39,095 bases of DNA. Source: an uncultured Eubacterium sp. GTDB taxonomy: Bacteria; Bacillota; Clostridia; Lachnospirales; Lachnospiraceae. The DNA is taken from positions 1-39,095 of the forward strand of contig CAJTZX010000041.1 in NCBI GenBank assembly GCA_910584345.1. The letters are read 5' to 3'. Both the position numbers and the translations under genes were made by a program. Positions 7,754 through 16,565 of this stretch are shown here, piece by piece (position 1 is the stretch's first letter; each line of letters opens with the position of its first letter). The notes beneath the pieces were generated by a model, which was given only the letters and a program-made list of their open reading frames with translations, searched no databases and was not told the origin of the DNA.

Positions 7754-8593
7754 ATGAGTTATAAGATTATTGTGGACAGCTGCGGAGAACTTCCGCAAGA
7801 ATTAAAGCAGGATGTACATTTTCAGTCTGTGCCGTTAGAATTGGATGTAGATGATTATCATGTCATTGACGATGAGAGTTTTTGTCAGGAGGAATTTTTA
7901 AGAAAAGTAAAAGAAAGTCCCAATTGTCCCAAGTCGGCTTGTCCGTCGCCGCAAAGATATTATGATGCTTATGAATGCGAAGCAGATCATATTTATGTGG
8001 TTACATTATCCGAACGTCTGAGCGGGTCATATAATAGTGCGCAGACTGCAAAGCAGATGTTTGTAAGTGACTTTCCAAATAAAAAAGTCTATGTATTTAA
8101 TTCCTGTTCGGCTTCTATCGGAGAGACTTTGATTGCAATGAAAATACAGGAATCGGAAGAGGCAGGATGTACGTTTGAGCAGACAGTTGCGCAGACAGAA
8201 AACTATATCGCAGACCAGCGGACATTTTTTGTATTGGAAACATTGGAAACGCTTCGTAAAAATGGACGGCTGAGTAATCTGAAAGCATTTGTGGCAAACG
8301 TTCTTAATATAAAGCCGGTGATGGGTTCGACACCGGAAGGGGAAATTTGCCAGCTGGCACAGGCACAGGGGATGAATAAAGCACTGGAACGTATGGTGCA
8401 GGAAATTATGCAGCATGTAAAAGACAAAGATAAACAAATTCTTGCAATATCGCACTGTAATTGTCCAAAGCGGGCAGAGTATGTCAAAGAAAAGATAGAA
8501 AAGCTTATGAAGTTTAAAAAGATATTGATTCTGGATACGGCAGGGGTCAGCAGCATGTATGCCAACGATGGCGGCATTATTGTTGCGGTTTAG
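7754..8593 (+). CDS. DegV family fatty-acid-binding protein
   Basis: A 279-residue protein behind AGGAGGA. It begins YKIIVDSCGELP, the DegV start pattern (normally D-S-x-x-D/E-L). It then shows the conserved TLSERLSGSYNSA segment near residues 85-97, SIGETLIAM near 118, and LETLRKNGRLSN near 160-171, which line the lipid-binding cleft. DegV proteins (FakB-like) bind a single fatty acid and can present it to the FakA kinase. The partner kinase is not in the window, and several DegV paralogues are usual in Clostridia. Length fits the family. Confidence 0.88.
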   Translation: MSYKIIVDSCGELPQELKQDVHFQSVPLELDVDDYHVIDDESFCQEEFLRKVKESPNCPKSACPSPQRYYDAYECEADHIYVVTLSERLSGSYNSAQTAKQMFVSDFPNKKVYVFNSCSASIGETLIAMKIQESEEAGCTFEQTVAQTENYIADQRTFFVLETLETLRKNGRLSNLKAFVANVLNIKPVMGSTPEGEICQLAQAQGMNKALERMVQEIMQHVKDKDKQILAISHCNCPKRAEYVKEKIEKLMKFKKILILDTAGVSSMYANDGGIIVAV

Positions 8594-8641
8594 TCTGCCA
8601 GGGATCGTATATCACAAATGTGAAAAATAGTATTTTTTAAG

Positions 8642-8670
8642 TTGCACAAGTAAACCGGTACTGATATAAT
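8642..8670 (+). promoter_or_regulatory. Strong promoter for the DUF815-mgtE-thiF-like operon
   Basis: A -35 TTGCAC (8642-8647) and a perfect -10 TATAAT (8665-8670) are separated by exactly 17 nt. The predicted start near 8677 gives a leader of about 140 nt before the ATG at 8815, which contains the terminator-like hairpin at 8721-8760. Confidence 0.7.
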
Positions 8671-8720
8671 GACTCATAACAGGGAAAGTCCGGTGATCAG
8701 ATATAGATTTGATTTTGTTG

Positions 8721-8760
8721 GGTAGTATTCTCGTCAATACTGCCTGATTTTTCTTTTCTG
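8721..8760 (+). terminator. Terminator-like hairpin inside the 5' leader
   Basis: GGTAGTATT (8721-8729) pairs with AATACTGCC (8736-8744) around the loop CTCGTC, with one G-U pair, and is followed by the T-rich tail TGATTTTTCTTTTCTG. It lies between a strong promoter and the start of the next gene, so it would stop most transcripts unless bypassed. It could be an attenuator, or the end of a short separate RNA. Confidence 0.6.
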
Positions 8761-8814
8761 TATTTTTATGTTGGCAAAGGCTGTGACGAAAGAAAGAGTA
8801 GCGGAGGCATCAGT

Positions 8815-10122
8815 ATGAATCAGATAGTATCAAAAATATTAATGTACGGGGATATGCCACAGGATTCGATTTTAATGCAATTAAGCGGGATCTGCGCTGA
8901 TTTGCGTGAGCATAAGCAGACAAAGGAGGAATTGACGAAAAGAGTATTTCGTGAAGTGAAACGTTTGCTGATTGTGGCCACAGATTACGGATTTGATAAA
9001 AATCTGTGGCACGATTATTTAACTTTTTTATTGATTACAAACGAGAATCCATTCAGCATCACATGTGAAAAAACAGGAGCCCATGAGGGCAGTGTCAATG
9101 ATTTTGCAAAAAGTGATTTTAAAGCGTTTAAAGAGTTGTTTGACTATGATTTTAGATGGCTGGAACAGGAGCTTGGTATTGATTGTTTTACAAAACTGTC
9201 AAATTACAAGGCGATTGGAAAGCCGGAGCTTATGTATAACAAAAATGTGAGCGAAAAAGTACGGGCGCTGAGTGACCGGCTTGCTGCAGCGTCGGATCAG
9301 GAGCAGTTTTTTACTGACGTTACTGGTTTTTACAAGGCTTATGGAGTCGGGATGTTTGGACTGAATAAGGCGTTTCGTATTTCTCAGGATGAGACAGGGC
9401 GTAATATCGTGTTTCATCCGATCAACAATATGGACAAAGTCATGCTGGATGACCTGATCGGATATGAGATACAGAAGAAAAAGCTGGTAGATAATACGAG
9501 GGCGTTTGTGGAAGGCCGTAAGGCGAACAACGTACTTTTATTTGGTGACAGCGGCACCGGAAAATCAACGAGTATCAAAGCGATTGTGAATGAATTTTAT
9601 GATCGGGGACTTCGTATGATTGAAATTTATAAGCACCAGTTTCAAGATTTATCGAATGTGATCGCACAGATTAAAAATCGTAATTACCGCTTCATTATTT
9701 ATATGGATGATCTTTCTTTTGAAGAGTTTGAAATTGAATATAAATTTTTGAAAGCAGTGATTGAAGGCGGCGTAGAGACGAAGCCGGAAAATGTTCTGAT
9801 TTATGCGACGTCTAACAGACGGCATATTATCAAGGAAACCTGGAACGACCGGGATGATATTAAGATTGAAAACGGAATGCATCAGTCAGATACTATGGAA
9901 GAAAAGCTTTCTCTTGTCAATCGGTTTGGAGTCACGATTAACTATTCGAAACCAAGCCAGAAGGAATATTTCCATATCGTTATCGGACTGGCGAGACGGG
10001 CGGGGCTGACAATGAGTGATGACGAGCTGCGCATGGAGGCTAACAGATGGGAATTAAGCCACGGAGGAATATCGGGACGAACCGCGCAGCAGTTTGTTAA
10101 TTATCTGCTTGGATGTGAATGA
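8815..10122 (+). CDS. DUF815 family P-loop ATPase
   Basis: A 435-residue protein behind GCGGAGG. The C-terminal half is a AAA-like ATPase of the DUF815 type: Walker A GDSGTGKS at 244-251, a Walker B-like IIYMDDLSFEEFE stretch at about 300, sensor-1-like LIYATSNRRHI near 325-335, and VNRFGVTI before the lid helices. The N-terminal 200 residues are a helical region without a recognised domain. Biochemical function is not known for the family. It is the first gene of an operon with mgtE 13 bp downstream and the ThiF/MoeB-like gene after that; the tight spacing suggests co-expression, not a proven functional link. Confidence 0.8.
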   Translation: MNQIVSKILMYGDMPQDSILMQLSGICADLREHKQTKEELTKRVFREVKRLLIVATDYGFDKNLWHDYLTFLLITNENPFSITCEKTGAHEGSVNDFAKSDFKAFKELFDYDFRWLEQELGIDCFTKLSNYKAIGKPELMYNKNVSEKVRALSDRLAAASDQEQFFTDVTGFYKAYGVGMFGLNKAFRISQDETGRNIVFHPINNMDKVMLDDLIGYEIQKKKLVDNTRAFVEGRKANNVLLFGDSGTGKSTSIKAIVNEFYDRGLRMIEIYKHQFQDLSNVIAQIKNRNYRFIIYMDDLSFEEFEIEYKFLKAVIEGGVETKPENVLIYATSNRRHIIKETWNDRDDIKIENGMHQSDTMEEKLSLVNRFGVTINYSKPSQKEYFHIVIGLARRAGLTMSDDELRMEANRWELSHGGISGRTAQQFVNYLLGCE

Positions 10123-10135
10123 GAGGTGATTTCTT

Positions 10136-11569
10136 ATGGGTGAATTTGAAGAGAAGAAAATAAATACGGAGCAAACAGATGTTCCGAAGAAAAGAGATTA
10201 TGAAAAAGAACTGATCGCTATTATTAAGAGCGGCGAACCCCCTCAAGTCATCCGTAAGAAACTGGAAGACTATCATGAAAATGATATTGCTTCTGTCTGG
10301 GAAGAGCTGACGAAAGAAGAGCGTATTAAATTTTATCAGCTGCTAGGCAATGAAACAATATCAGAGATTTTTACGTATTTAGAGGATGATGTCAGCCGTT
10401 ATTTAGAAGAACTGGGTCTGGAAAATGCAGCGGATATATTGGAATCGATGGATGCTGATGATGCGGTAGATATATTGGATGAAATGGAAGATGAAAAGTC
10501 TGACCGGCTGATTCAGCTGATGGATGCAGAATCCAGACATGATATTAACCTGATTCAGTCCTATGAAGATGATGAGATCGGGAGCAAGATGACGACGAAT
10601 TTCATCGTCATCAGGCGGGGACTTACGATACCGGGTGCAATGAAAGAGTTGGTAGCGCAGGCAGCGGATAATGATAATATTTCTACACTTTATGTGATAG
10701 ATGAAAATGAGAGCTTTTGCGGAGCGATTGATTTGAAAGATCTGATTATTGCCCGAAAATATACAGCGCTGGAAGATGTGATTACCACATCGTATCCGTA
10801 TGTATATGCAAAAGAGTCCATTGATGAATGTATTGAAGATCTCAAAGACTATTCTGAGGATTCTATTCCGGTATTGGATAATGATAAAAAGATACTCGGA
10901 GTTATTACGGCTCAGGATATTGTAGAAGTTGTCGATGAAGAGATGGGCGAAGATTATGCAAAACTTGCCGGACTGACAGCGGAGGAGGATTTGAATGAAC
11001 CTCTTTTGGAAAGTATGAAAAAAAGAATTCCCTGGCTTGCAGTGCTGCTCGTGCTCGGCATGATTGTTTCTGCGGTGGTCGGTGTGTTTGAGCAGGTCGT
11101 ATCTCAGCTTACGATCGTGGTATGTTTTCAGTCGCTCATTCTTGGAATGGCAGGAAATGCAGGTACGCAGTCGCTTGCAGTTACGATTCGCGTACTGATG
11201 GATGAAAATCTGACCGGCGGACAGAAGCTGCGTCTGATGTTTAAAGAGATGCGGGTCGGAGCGGTGAATGGATTTTTGCTTGGTCTGCTCTCACTCGTAT
11301 TTATTGGCTGTTATATTGCGCTGGTCAAAGGCAGAGGGTTTGGATTTGGGTTTGCAGTCAGTGCATGCATCGGTTTTTCCTTAACCATTGCGATGCTTAT
11401 TTCAAGCATTACAGGAACCGTCATTCCGATGTTTTTTCATAAAGTAAAAATAGATCCGGCTGTTGCTTCCGGGCCGTTAATTACAACGGTAAATGATCTG
11501 GTTGCGGTTGTGACCTATTATGGGATGACTTGGCTGCTGCTGATTCATTTGCTGCAGCTTGCAGAATGA
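10136..11569 (+). CDS. mgtE: MgtE magnesium transporter
   Basis: A 477-residue protein with the full MgtE layout. An acidic, helical N domain (about 25-150) is rich in L-x-x-L-D-x-D-D motifs. Two CBS domains (about 155-280) include TLYVIDEN and SIPVLDNDKKILGVITAQD. A C-terminal pore of five membrane helices (from about 298) contains the conserved GNAGTQSLAV segment, which lies at the magnesium path. The N and CBS domains close the channel when cytoplasmic magnesium is high. GAGGTG lies upstream of the ATG. There is no M-box-like magnesium riboswitch in the short operon leader. Confidence 0.93.
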   Translation: MGEFEEKKINTEQTDVPKKRDYEKELIAIIKSGEPPQVIRKKLEDYHENDIASVWEELTKEERIKFYQLLGNETISEIFTYLEDDVSRYLEELGLENAADILESMDADDAVDILDEMEDEKSDRLIQLMDAESRHDINLIQSYEDDEIGSKMTTNFIVIRRGLTIPGAMKELVAQAADNDNISTLYVIDENESFCGAIDLKDLIIARKYTALEDVITTSYPYVYAKESIDECIEDLKDYSEDSIPVLDNDKKILGVITAQDIVEVVDEEMGEDYAKLAGLTAEEDLNEPLLESMKKRIPWLAVLLVLGMIVSAVVGVFEQVVSQLTIVVCFQSLILGMAGNAGTQSLAVTIRVLMDENLTGGQKLRLMFKEMRVGAVNGFLLGLLSLVFIGCYIALVKGRGFGFGFAVSACIGFSLTIAMLISSITGTVIPMFFHKVKIDPAVASGPLITTVNDLVAVVTYYGMTWLLLIHLLQLAE

Positions 11570-11577
11570 GGTGAAAT

Positions 11578-12345
11578 ATGGAATTTTCAGGAAAAGAACT
11601 TACTGAGGAACAAAAAAAACGGTATCAAAGACATTTGTCTTTGGATGAAGTCGGTATTGCGGGGCAGCAGAAGCTTATGAACGCAAAAGTATGTATTATA
11701 GGAGCCGGAGGTCTTGGATCTCCGGCAGCTATGTATCTGGCTGCTGCCGGAGTCGGAACGATAGGGATAGCAGATGCAGATGAAGTGGAGCTTTCAAATC
11801 TGCAGCGCCAGATTTTGCATGGCACAGACGACATTGGGAAAAAGAAGGCGCTGTCTGCAAAAGAGACATTGCTGCGTCTGAATGCGGAAACGGTTGTACA
11901 GACGTATCCGGTTTTTGCTGATGCCGGCAATATTGGAGATATTATCAGCCAATATGATTTTGTCATCGATGCAGCAGACAATTTTGAAACAAAGTTTTTG
12001 ATTAATGATGCCTGTGTGATGTCAGGGAAACCTTTTGTACATGCAGGGGTCATCCGGTTCCAGGGACAGATGATGACTTATGTGCCCGGGCAAGGCCCAT
12101 GCTACCGTTGTATTTTCAAAGAGCCGCCTCCAAAAGGAGCGGTTGCGTCTGCCAGCGAAGCCGGAGTTATGGGTGTGATCTGTGGTGTGATCGGAAGTCT
12201 TCAAGCGATGGAAGCGGTAAAATATCTGCTCGGAACGGGAGAACTGCTGACTGGCAAGCTGCTGACTTATGATGCTTTGCGTGCACAGTTTCGTACGGTG
12301 CGATTGCCGGAACGTGTAGCAGACTGTGAGGTATGCGGCAGTTAA
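11578..12345 (+). CDS. ThiF/MoeB/HesA-family E1-like adenylyltransferase
   Basis: A 255-residue protein starting 8 bp after mgtE with GAGGTG upstream. The RYQRHLSLDEVG-x-x-GQQKL start, the nucleotide-binding IIGAGGLGSPAA loop (about 37-48), DADEVELSNLQRQ (about 64-76) and DAADNFETKFLIND identify the E1-like fold. Two CxxC pairs (CYRC and CEVC near the end) would hold the structural zinc. Such enzymes adenylate the C-terminus of a ThiS- or MoaD-like sulfur carrier in thiamine or molybdopterin synthesis. No carrier gene is adjacent, so the pathway cannot be fixed. Its stop codon overlaps the truncated minus-strand gene end at 12342. Confidence 0.85.
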   Translation: MEFSGKELTEEQKKRYQRHLSLDEVGIAGQQKLMNAKVCIIGAGGLGSPAAMYLAAAGVGTIGIADADEVELSNLQRQILHGTDDIGKKKALSAKETLLRLNAETVVQTYPVFADAGNIGDIISQYDFVIDAADNFETKFLINDACVMSGKPFVHAGVIRFQGQMMTYVPGQGPCYRCIFKEPPPKGAVASASEAGVMGVICGVIGSLQAMEAVKYLLGTGELLTGKLLTYDALRAQFRTVRLPERVADCEVCGS

Positions 12346-12515
12346 GTTACTGTAGTTTTGCTGCTGATGCCTAAGTTCATGCAAGAAAACGGATCTACGC
12401 CAAAACCACTCATACGGTAGGAGGCAACACACATACCAATCAGCAGAATACCCGTCAACATCAGAACCATTCGTTTCAATGTAAATTTTAATATAAATTC
12501 GTTCGTTTTTTTCAA
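12342..12515 (-). pseudogene. Truncated YczE/YitT-like membrane protein gene
   Basis: On the minus strand a TTG start overlaps the stop of the alpha-galactosidase gene (TCTTGA), and the GGAGG site lies inside that gene's last codons, 9 nt before the TTG. The 57 residues include a first membrane helix and the family signature RMSGFGVDPFSCMNLGIS, seen in YczE-type integral membrane proteins of about 200 or more residues. The frame then runs into a stop (12342-12344) inside the end of the convergent ThiF-like gene. Thus the 3' three quarters were lost at a deletion or rearrangement junction, probably near 12360. Confidence 0.65.
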
Positions 12516-14740
12516 GAAGGAATCACCTCCAGTACATAGATGCGGGATTCAAAGTCTGTATAAGGCGTGATATCAGACGGAGCCTGTCCTGCTGTTTCAT
12601 CGCTTGTAATCAGTCCCGCATACATCAGCTCATCTCCAAAGTGGCACATTCCGGTTTGGGAATTGCGGTAAAGGAAGTCAGGATTCAGACCTTTCAGATG
12701 CAGTCTTGTATAACGGTCATTGACACAGTTTAAAATGCGGTACCAGCCGACCAACGCTGTTTTTTGATCTGCGCTGACAGTCATCCATGCAGCTTCATTT
12801 TGTTCGAACGGACTCTTAAGGCGGTAAAACGTACCAAATTGTAAAATTGCTCTGTATTGTTTCATAAAACGGATCTGTTCTTTTACTTCTTCAGTTTCCT
12901 CTGCTGTCAGTTTGTTTAAATCCAGTTCGTAGCCAAACGTGCCAAAGTATGCCACATTTGCCCTGGTGTGCAGTGGTGTGCAGCGGAAAACCTGATGGTT
13001 TGGCGATACAGATACATGTGTGCCCATACTGCTGATAGGATAACACATAGACGTTCCGTATTGGATCTTGAGCCGTTCGATGGCATCGCTGTTATCACTT
13101 ACCCATCCTTGCGGTGCATAGTAAAGCATCCCTGGGTCAAACCTTCCGCCTCCGCTGGCGCAGGATTCAAAAAGTATATGAGGATACTCTGTCGTCAGCC
13201 GGTCATACAGATCGTAAACGCCAAGAATATAGCGGTGGTAAATTTCACCCTGACGGTCAGAAGGCCATGCGCTGGAATAGCATTCGGTAATGCTTCGGTT
13301 CATATCCCACTTGACATATGATATTTTTGCTTCATTGAAAAGACTTGCCATTTGTTCATAAATTGCATCTACCACTTCTGTTCTGGAAAAATCCAGAACA
13401 TATTGATTTCTGCCGTGAGAGGTTGTTCTTTGTGGGGCAGACAGTATCCAATCCGGGCGCTGTCTGTAAAAATCAGAGTCTTTGTTGGTCATCTCAGGTT
13501 CAAACCAAAGGCCGAATTTCATGCCAAGCGCTTCTATGCGGTTTGCCAGTCCCGTAATTCCATTTGGAAGACGGTCTTTATTTGGCTTCCAGTCCCCAAG
13601 TCCGGCTTTGTCGTTGTTTCGAGCGCCAAACCAGCCGTCATCCAGTACAAATAGTTCTACGCCGCATTCTTTTGCTTTAGCAGCAATTTCGATCAGACGG
13701 TCTTCGGTAAAGTCAAAATAAGTTGCTTCCCAGTTATTATTTAAAATTGGTCTTGGACGGTCGCGCCAATAGCCCCTTGCCAGACGTTTTTGATACAGTT
13801 TGTGGAATGTCTGGCTCAAATGATTTAGTCCATGGTCGGTATAGACGAGAACAGCTTCCGGTGTCTGAAAGGATTCCTTACAGTCCAGCTTCCAGTCAAA
13901 CGTGAAAGGATCGATGCCGGCCAGAAGGCGAACTGTGTCGTGGGCGTCCGTTTCGGCCTGTATGCGGTAACAGCCGCTATAGATCAAAGACAGTCCAATG
14001 GCTTCTCCCTGATGCTCGTCAGTGGCAGGACGTTTCAGCGCTAAAAATGGATTGTGCTCGTGGGAGGAATTTCCCCGCATACTGCCGATGGCCTGGATGC
14101 CGGGTGCAAGGCTGCGGGTATGGATGTGGCATTCTCTTGCCCAGCATCCGGATAGCTGCTGCCAGACATAATTACAGTCAGGAAGGTCCAGACAAAGGCT
14201 CATTGCCCGGCTAAGATGAACAGGCTGCGTGCCATTGTTAAACAACCGAACGCTGCGTGCCAGAATGCCACCTTTTGCAAAAATCGTATAAAGCAGTTCT
14301 GCATGAACAGATGTAACATCATCTTTTAATGTAATGCAAAGCGTTAAAGCTTCGTCATCATTTTCTGTATAAGTGGCAGGAAGACCATTCAGAGCGGGTT
14401 TTCCTGCAGTGATACAGAAAGAGCAGTATTTAAAATCAGAAATCCGGCTCCCGTTTTCCTGCAGTATTTCTACGGCCGGCTGCCTGTAATCTGTCGTGCC
14501 GAAAACCGGATATTCCTGCCGGATATGTTCCAGTGAAAACGATTTGTCATCTTCATAAATACAAGAAGTCATAGGACGTTCACAAGTTTCCAGCAAGTAG
14601 GAAAAATCTTCTTTGTCACGGATACGTTTTCCAAAATACAGTTGCCCCAGATGTCCATTTCGCAAGATTATCATAAGATAGCTGATGCTGTCGTTGTACA
14701 GATGGAAGATTTTGCTGGACGGATGATATATAATATTCAT
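12512..14740 (-). CDS. GH36 alpha-galactosidase (copy 1)
   Basis: The start at 14740 is preferred because GTGAGG lies 5 nt upstream and the sequence then matches the start of the second GH36 (I-YH...KIF-L); a longer frame begins at 14827. It has 742 residues and no signal peptide, so it acts in the cytoplasm. An N-terminal beta-sandwich is followed by the TIM barrel with NNWEATYFDF, DDGWFG, FGLWFEPEM, the nucleophile in KWDMNR (Asp 479) and the acid/base region SDNSDAIERL, then a C-terminal beta domain. It removes alpha-1,6-galactose from galactomannan oligosaccharides or raffinose-type sugars. It lies downstream of the AraC regulator on the same strand, about 180 bp apart. Confidence 0.93.
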   Translation of the reverse strand: MNIIYHPSSKIFHLYNDSISYLMIILRNGHLGQLYFGKRIRDKEDFSYLLETCERPMTSCIYEDDKSFSLEHIRQEYPVFGTTDYRQPAVEILQENGSRISDFKYCSFCITAGKPALNGLPATYTENDDEALTLCITLKDDVTSVHAELLYTIFAKGGILARSVRLFNNGTQPVHLSRAMSLCLDLPDCNYVWQQLSGCWARECHIHTRSLAPGIQAIGSMRGNSSHEHNPFLALKRPATDEHQGEAIGLSLIYSGCYRIQAETDAHDTVRLLAGIDPFTFDWKLDCKESFQTPEAVLVYTDHGLNHLSQTFHKLYQKRLARGYWRDRPRPILNNNWEATYFDFTEDRLIEIAAKAKECGVELFVLDDGWFGARNNDKAGLGDWKPNKDRLPNGITGLANRIEALGMKFGLWFEPEMTNKDSDFYRQRPDWILSAPQRTTSHGRNQYVLDFSRTEVVDAIYEQMASLFNEAKISYVKWDMNRSITECYSSAWPSDRQGEIYHRYILGVYDLYDRLTTEYPHILFESCASGGGRFDPGMLYYAPQGWVSDNSDAIERLKIQYGTSMCYPISSMGTHVSVSPNHQVFRCTPLHTRANVAYFGTFGYELDLNKLTAEETEEVKEQIRFMKQYRAILQFGTFYRLKSPFEQNEAAWMTVSADQKTALVGWYRILNCVNDRYTRLHLKGLNPDFLYRNSQTGMCHFGDELMYAGLITSDETAGQAPSDITPYTDFESRIYVLEVIPS

Positions 14741-14919
14741 GGGTACCTCACTTTCTGCCTCAATGCAGGTGCGTTTGTTTTTGATTTGTACATAGTATAA
14801 AGGTGTTTTAGAAAAGCTGGTAGTCATTTATGTTTCAAAAAACAGTCAAAATGTTTCTTTTTTGTTTTTTTTCGTTACAGTTCCTTTCCTTTTTTCATCA
14901 TAAGAAATGAATTTGCACG
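14741..14919 (-). promoter_or_regulatory. Region between araC-like gene and alpha-galactosidase; candidate activator-dependent promoter
   Basis: On the minus strand a -10 TATACT lies at 14799-14794 with no good -35 at the right spacing, which would suit activation by an AraC protein. The rest is T- and A-rich with no hairpin terminator, so read-through from the regulator gene is also possible. Confidence 0.35.
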
Positions 14920-15831
14920 TTACCGTTGTTTTAATTTTCGCAAAGAATCGTCTTCCATCAGCTTCTCCAAAAGGTCATTATTTTTATCCAGATGCTCCTG
15001 TGCAGTTTTTCGGTGTTCGTAACGGTAAACAGTCGGGGTACAGCCCATGTTTCGTTTAAACGCTTTGGAAAAGACAAGCGTATTTTGATAACCGCAGGAT
15101 GCGGCAACGTGTTCTATCGAAAGCGTTGTTGTGGACAGCAGTTCTTTTGCGCGAGAAATCCGAAACATCGTTAAAAATTCCTGTACAGACATTTGAAAAC
15201 TGTTTTGAAAAAGTTTATATAGGTAGCTGCGGGTGATGCATAAATAATTGGCAATATCACTTACTTTGATTTGTGATGAATAATTGTTACGGATAAAGTG
15301 GATCGCCCGTTCCACATAAAAATTGTCTTTGGAATTTACGTCGTCTGGAGTACCGTCAGTATCTTTGGATAACACGGCAAAAAAAGCATATAAAAGGCTT
15401 TGCAGCCGGTATCGGCTCGTTATAGAGCCGTCGGAGCATTTGAGCATTTGCAGGATCAGACGTTTGAGTTCTTTGCCATGGCTTGAACGGAACGTAAGCT
15501 GCATACTGTTCAGACCGAGATCTTCCAGATATATTTTGGCGTGTTTTCCGGAAAAACCAATCCATAGGTAACTCCACGGGTATTTTTCATCTGCCTGATA
15601 GTAGGTAAGAGTGTCGGGTTCGATTAAAAACCCTTCTCCAGCTTCCAGAAAAAATTTATGATTTCCAGTCTGGTAAAATCCTTTTCCGTCAATGATATAA
15701 TGCAGAATATAGTTAGGGCGTACGGCAGGTCCGAATGCATGGAGCGGTTCGCACTGAGCATATCCGCAGAAACAGACAAACAGATCTTTGAATTTGGAAT
15801 CGGATAATTCTAATACGAATGCATGTTCCAT
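14920..15831 (-). CDS. AraC-family transcriptional regulator
   Basis: The start at 15831 is preferred because GGAG lies 8 nt upstream; a longer frame from 15882 lacks one. It has 303 residues. The N-terminal part (about 15-160) is a cupin-type sugar-binding arm, with LHAFGPAVRPNYILHYIIDGKG and FLIEPDTLTYYQADEKYPWSYLWIGF. The C-terminal 100 residues carry two helix-turn-helix motifs: KVSDIANYLCITRSYLYKLF, and the signature ending HVAASCGYQNTLVFSKAFKRNMGCTP. This is the MsmR/RafR type that activates alpha-galactoside genes when sugar is bound. The downstream GH36 gene on the same strand is the likely target; the divergent genes at 16176 and 16844 may be too. Confidence 0.9.
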   Translation of the reverse strand: MEHAFVLELSDSKFKDLFVCFCGYAQCEPLHAFGPAVRPNYILHYIIDGKGFYQTGNHKFFLEAGEGFLIEPDTLTYYQADEKYPWSYLWIGFSGKHAKIYLEDLGLNSMQLTFRSSHGKELKRLILQMLKCSDGSITSRYRLQSLLYAFFAVLSKDTDGTPDDVNSKDNFYVERAIHFIRNNYSSQIKVSDIANYLCITRSYLYKLFQNSFQMSVQEFLTMFRISRAKELLSTTTLSIEHVAASCGYQNTLVFSKAFKRNMGCTPTVYRYEHRKTAQEHLDKNNDLLEKLMEDDSLRKLKQR

Positions 15832-15880
15832 AGTGAGTCTCCTGTAATTTTTGTAATGATTGTGTTTTGTTTTTAAATAC

Positions 15881-15909
15881 ATTATAATAGAAAAAGCAGG
15901 CTGGAGAAA
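15881..15909 (-). promoter_or_regulatory. Candidate promoter of the AraC-family gene
   Basis: On the minus strand a perfect -10 TATAAT (15886-15881) is preceded at 17 nt by a poor -35 TTTCTC (15909-15904). It lies about 50 bp upstream of the chosen start codon. Confidence 0.45.
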
Positions 15910-16069
15910 GTGCTAGGTGCAGAGTTGTTCGGGAATCCGTGAAGTAAATGACATTGGGAGTGCACAATAACATTTATTAGCAGTTTTAACAAAAAAGTAA
16001 CTTCTTTTGGCTAAAAAAGGTTAAAATTAAGTAAATATGGCAAAAAAATAACGAATATGAAACCATATA

Positions 16070-16109
16070 TTGACTAATTAGTAGTTAAAATATATAATCG
16101 AATTAAGTA
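16070..16109 (+). promoter_or_regulatory. Promoter with candidate operator ATTAAGTA, upstream of the deleted mannanase gene
   Basis: TTGACT (16070-16075) and TATAAT (16093-16098) are spaced 17 nt. ATTAAGTA at 16102-16109 sits on the expected transcription start, and a second copy lies at 16026-16033. The same octamer core ATTAAG(T/C)A recurs upstream of the intact mannanase and the first lacI gene. Confidence 0.6.
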
Positions 16110-16175
16110 AAAAATATCTACGCATAGAAAAAATTAACTTAAATTATTAATTTGGCAATCATATGGAGGTCATAT

Positions 16176-16552
16176 ATGAAAAAAGGTGTGAATTTAAAGA
16201 AGAAGGGACTGGCATTTTCCATGGCTGCTATGATCGGGGCGACGGGAATACCGACCGTAGGCTTTTTACCGGTACAAAATGTATATGCAGCTGATGAAGC
16301 ACAGGCAATGGCAAAAAGCCGATGCTTGTAACGATTCCATTTTCTGAGTTTGGACAAAGAGATACACAGGGCAATCCGAAAGGCGGTCTTGTGGAAGACA
16401 GCAAGCAGATAGAGACATTTGGATTGTGGATTAATGCGATTACAGATTCAGAGGCGATTACAGATGGAAGAGTGACTGGAACACTGTATTATGATAATAT
16501 TACAGCTGTAAAGAATAATGAGAAAGAAGTGTCCTTTCAGGTAATCAAGTAG
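16176..16552 (+). pseudogene. Internally deleted secreted mannanase paralogue: signal peptide joined to C-terminal CBM tail
   Basis: GGAGG (16165-16169) precedes an ATG. The first about 40 residues are a signal peptide with a basic start, hydrophobic core, G-PT-GF-PV and VYAAD cleavage region, closely like that of the GH26 mannanase at 22765. The frame stops at 16331. From about 16307, in another frame, the sequence NG-KP...VTIPF through to the stop at 16552 aligns with the last 81 residues of the same GH26 protein, 54 identical by hand count. The catalytic domain and everything between are missing, and the junction is out of frame. No functional enzyme is expected, although the promoter at 16070 looks intact. 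Confidence 0.85.
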
Positions 16553-16565
16553 CAGTTCACGCTAA

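Noticed and set aside
8670..8760. Cobalamin riboswitch or M-box magnesium riboswitch in the leader before DUF815-mgtE
   Set aside because: Only a short AACAGGGAAAGTCCGGTGA segment recalls the cobalamin consensus; the following conserved stems are missing and the leader is too short. No M-box features are present.
16322..16552. Independent small gene of 76 residues
   Set aside because: It aligns to the tail of the GH26 mannanase and has no ribosome-binding site; it is part of the deleted paralogue.
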